A DNA stretch of 64,000 bases from Trichomonas vaginalis G3 (lineage: Eukaryota; Parabasalia; Trichomonadida; Trichomonadidae). Position numbers and translations under genes: made by a program. Positions within the stretch are counted from its first letter, which is position 1, and each line of letters opens with the position of its first letter. Shown piece by piece: positions 62,221 through 64,000 of the stretch. The notes below the pieces were generated by a model. That model was not told the origin of the DNA and did no database searches. It saw only the letters and a list, made by a program, of their open reading frames with translations. Location of the stretch: positions 16,708,082 to 16,772,081 of the forward strand of contig NC_067207.1 of NCBI RefSeq assembly GCF_026262505.1, in the 5' to 3' direction.

Positions 62221-62855
62221 ATCTATTTTGAGGAAATGACCAAGTTTCAACAACTTTTAGGCAGATTTCTTCATTTTGTTGGTTTTCGTAGAAAAAATCT
62301 TTCATTTTTTAATAATTTTCACTCATTTTTGACTTTTACTCTCTTATCATGTTATTATTGTTTATAAACATACTCTTTCTTTCTACTTTTTTACCAAACT
62401 TCAGTCAAATTGATAAAATATTTTTCTAATAAACACTTATTCTTCCAACCAATACAAAATAATCACATTTTTATATACGAAACAGCATATTTTCTATCTT
62501 ATTTAACCAATAGAATGAGGCATTCTCATTATGCATTCAAATCACAAACGAAAGTTTAATATCATTAATATATTAACAAGCTAACTTTACACAAACTTAA
62601 CTTAACATCAAGTTTGAATATCATGTTAAAATATAAATTTTATGAGTTAAAATTTGGCCAATTGTCTCAATAGTGGAAAATTTGGATATCACTTCGTATT
62701 GATACATTGCTTTATTCAAGGGAAAATATCATTTTTCCTGAAGCATCCAACAAAATAATGTCTGGTTATTTAAGACTTTAAAAAGTAACCTTTCATACCC
62801 AGACAAAAATCAGATATTCATAAATGAGGAATATTCTTGTACCAATTGCACAGAT
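62221..62855. other. Intergenic, nothing recognised
   Basis: About 635 AT-rich bases; no repeat or gene found. Confidence 0.5.
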
Positions 62856-63332
62856 ATGGTGGGATTATTTTCAGAAAATCCTCTGACGGGGTATTGCCTA
62901 AAAACTCCATTTTCTCAGACTTTTAATCTTGATTTTTCTTTCCCAATTCCAATTAAGGCCCATAAATATGTCCTGCAAAGCTTGTATAATGTGCCAAATA
63001 CAAATTGTTATTGGTCTTATCCTGTTTCATGGAAAATATATTATGGAGATGACTTTACTAACTTAAAACTTTTGGATTCTGTGACTGATAATCAAATTCT
63101 ATCAAAACGAGGTTTTAGTTTTGAATTCGATGTCCCACCTTTTAAGGCATCAGTAATTAGATTTCAGACTATTAAGGCCAATTATATTAATTCTTATTTG
63201 TTCGGTTTGTCTCAATTCGATATTTTTGGAGAAATTGAAACCAATAAAAAACAATTCCTTAGTGTCGCATGCATAAATCCTAAGACATTCAAAAATCTGT
63301 CATCATCTTTGTATATCCTTCTGATTGATTAA
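62856..63332 (+). CDS. Discoidin (F5/8 type C)-like fragment
   Basis: A 158-residue frame with the pattern of an F5/8C beta-sandwich: IPIKAHKYVLQSLYNVP, PVSWKIYYGDDFTNLKLLDS, VIRFQTIKAN and LSQFDIFGEI, which correspond to the core and C-terminal strands of such domains in trichomonad proteins. The usual N-terminal strands and any further domains are missing, so it may be a fragment of a larger gene. A carbohydrate- or ligand-binding role would follow from the fold. Moderate confidence in fold, low in expression. Confidence 0.5.
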   Translation: MVGLFSENPLTGYCLKTPFSQTFNLDFSFPIPIKAHKYVLQSLYNVPNTNCYWSYPVSWKIYYGDDFTNLKLLDSVTDNQILSKRGFSFEFDVPPFKASVIRFQTIKANYINSYLFGLSQFDIFGEIETNKKQFLSVACINPKTFKNLSSSLYILLID

Positions 63333-64000
63333 AATAAATACCCTACGTTCCCAACTTCTGGAAAACGGTTTTTCACCCTTATGATCAGTTTCAGACACTT
63401 TGGGAGTCTCCCAAACTTTGATATTTTGCATTATGATAGAGAAACGTGTCTAGTTTAACGCACAGTTGTTTTAAAGGCAAATGATGATATCACATGAAAT
63501 TATCAAATTATCAAATTTTGAAGTACCAGTCCAAAGGGTCAATTAGATCCTACACAGATGTGCGATAGTGAAACATATGTGTTCTTGATTTGAGAAGTCC
63601 TACTGATAGAGGTATGAATCTCACAGCTTTGTGTGAGTGTGTCTGACACTTGTATAGAGTGGAATATGCGCCGACATATATTATATAATAACATGTAGTT
63701 GATAATTATGAAAAAATAGAATTCGATGCGAATGATATTGAAAGTTGTTTTGTAATTTGATATTTTTCTTATATGTGTTAATTAGTAAATGGCTTGTTTG
63801 TTGTGATAGTACTGTGAAAAATGAAAGGTATTTTAAATTAAAAAATTGAGATTTTGAGATATCTCTAGAATTAAGAATTTATTATGTATTTGACTTTTAT
63901 ATAACTATGTGTAAAGGATCTCGATGTCTATATGCTTTAAATAAAATTAAATAAAATGAGATAAAAAATTAAAATGGACAAGAAGATATATGGAAATGTA
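63333..64000. other. Intergenic to window end, nothing recognised
   Basis: AT-rich sequence with no supported gene or repeat. Confidence 0.5.

Overview
The window is AT-rich, intron-poor protist DNA, most likely from a trichomonad close to Trichomonas vaginalis. The evidence is a BspA-like leucine-rich repeat protein, DUF3447-type ankyrin proteins, a TKL kinase with a long helical tail, a rubrerythrin, initiator-like TCAYTW motifs just upstream of start codons, and a Maverick/Polinton with a KilA-N cluster and a Dam-type methylase. The species call is an inference from these families.

Left flank (1-11997): exportin-1 (minus strand), a 1.05-kb hAT-like MITE, two broken ankyrin genes either side of a beta-helix-like surface-protein relic, a TKL kinase, and a small methyltransferase of the eEF1A-lysine type.

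Centre (11998-45250): one very large inverted repeat. Each arm is about 4.4 kb and holds a MATE transporter, a 310-bp terminal-repeat sequence (called TIR-A here) and a DDE transposase. The 272-bp loop holds the start of a ubiquitin-specific-protease domain that is fused to the transposase in the right copy. A 24.1-kb Maverick/Polinton (18192-42287) sits in the right arm only, with a perfect 6-bp target duplication, so it arrived after the palindrome formed. It carries a capsid-like protein, packaging ATPase, integrase, B-family DNA polymerase, Dam-like methylase, KilA-N proteins, relics of a D5-like SF3 helicase and several unrecognised small proteins. It is broken, with roughly a dozen breaks, while its ends and many genes look whole. 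Between 30.7 and 34.3 kb it holds 13 palindromic arrays built on AGATCT and GGTGA/GGTTA half-sites, which look like operators for the neighbouring KilA-N proteins.

Right flank (45251-64000): first a nest of DNA transposons, with a TIR-A element containing a Mutator-like element (9-bp duplication) that contains a mariner-like element (TA duplication). Then come a second beta-helix relic, a BspA-like gene, an alpha-solenoid gene, a GC-rich rubrerythrin gene, a 1.4-kb hAT MITE with a purine-rich minisatellite, a Mo25/CAB39 gene and a discoidin-like fragment. The host genes are unrelated housekeeping and surface genes, each apparently transcribed on its own. The mobile elements account for the size and structure of the region.
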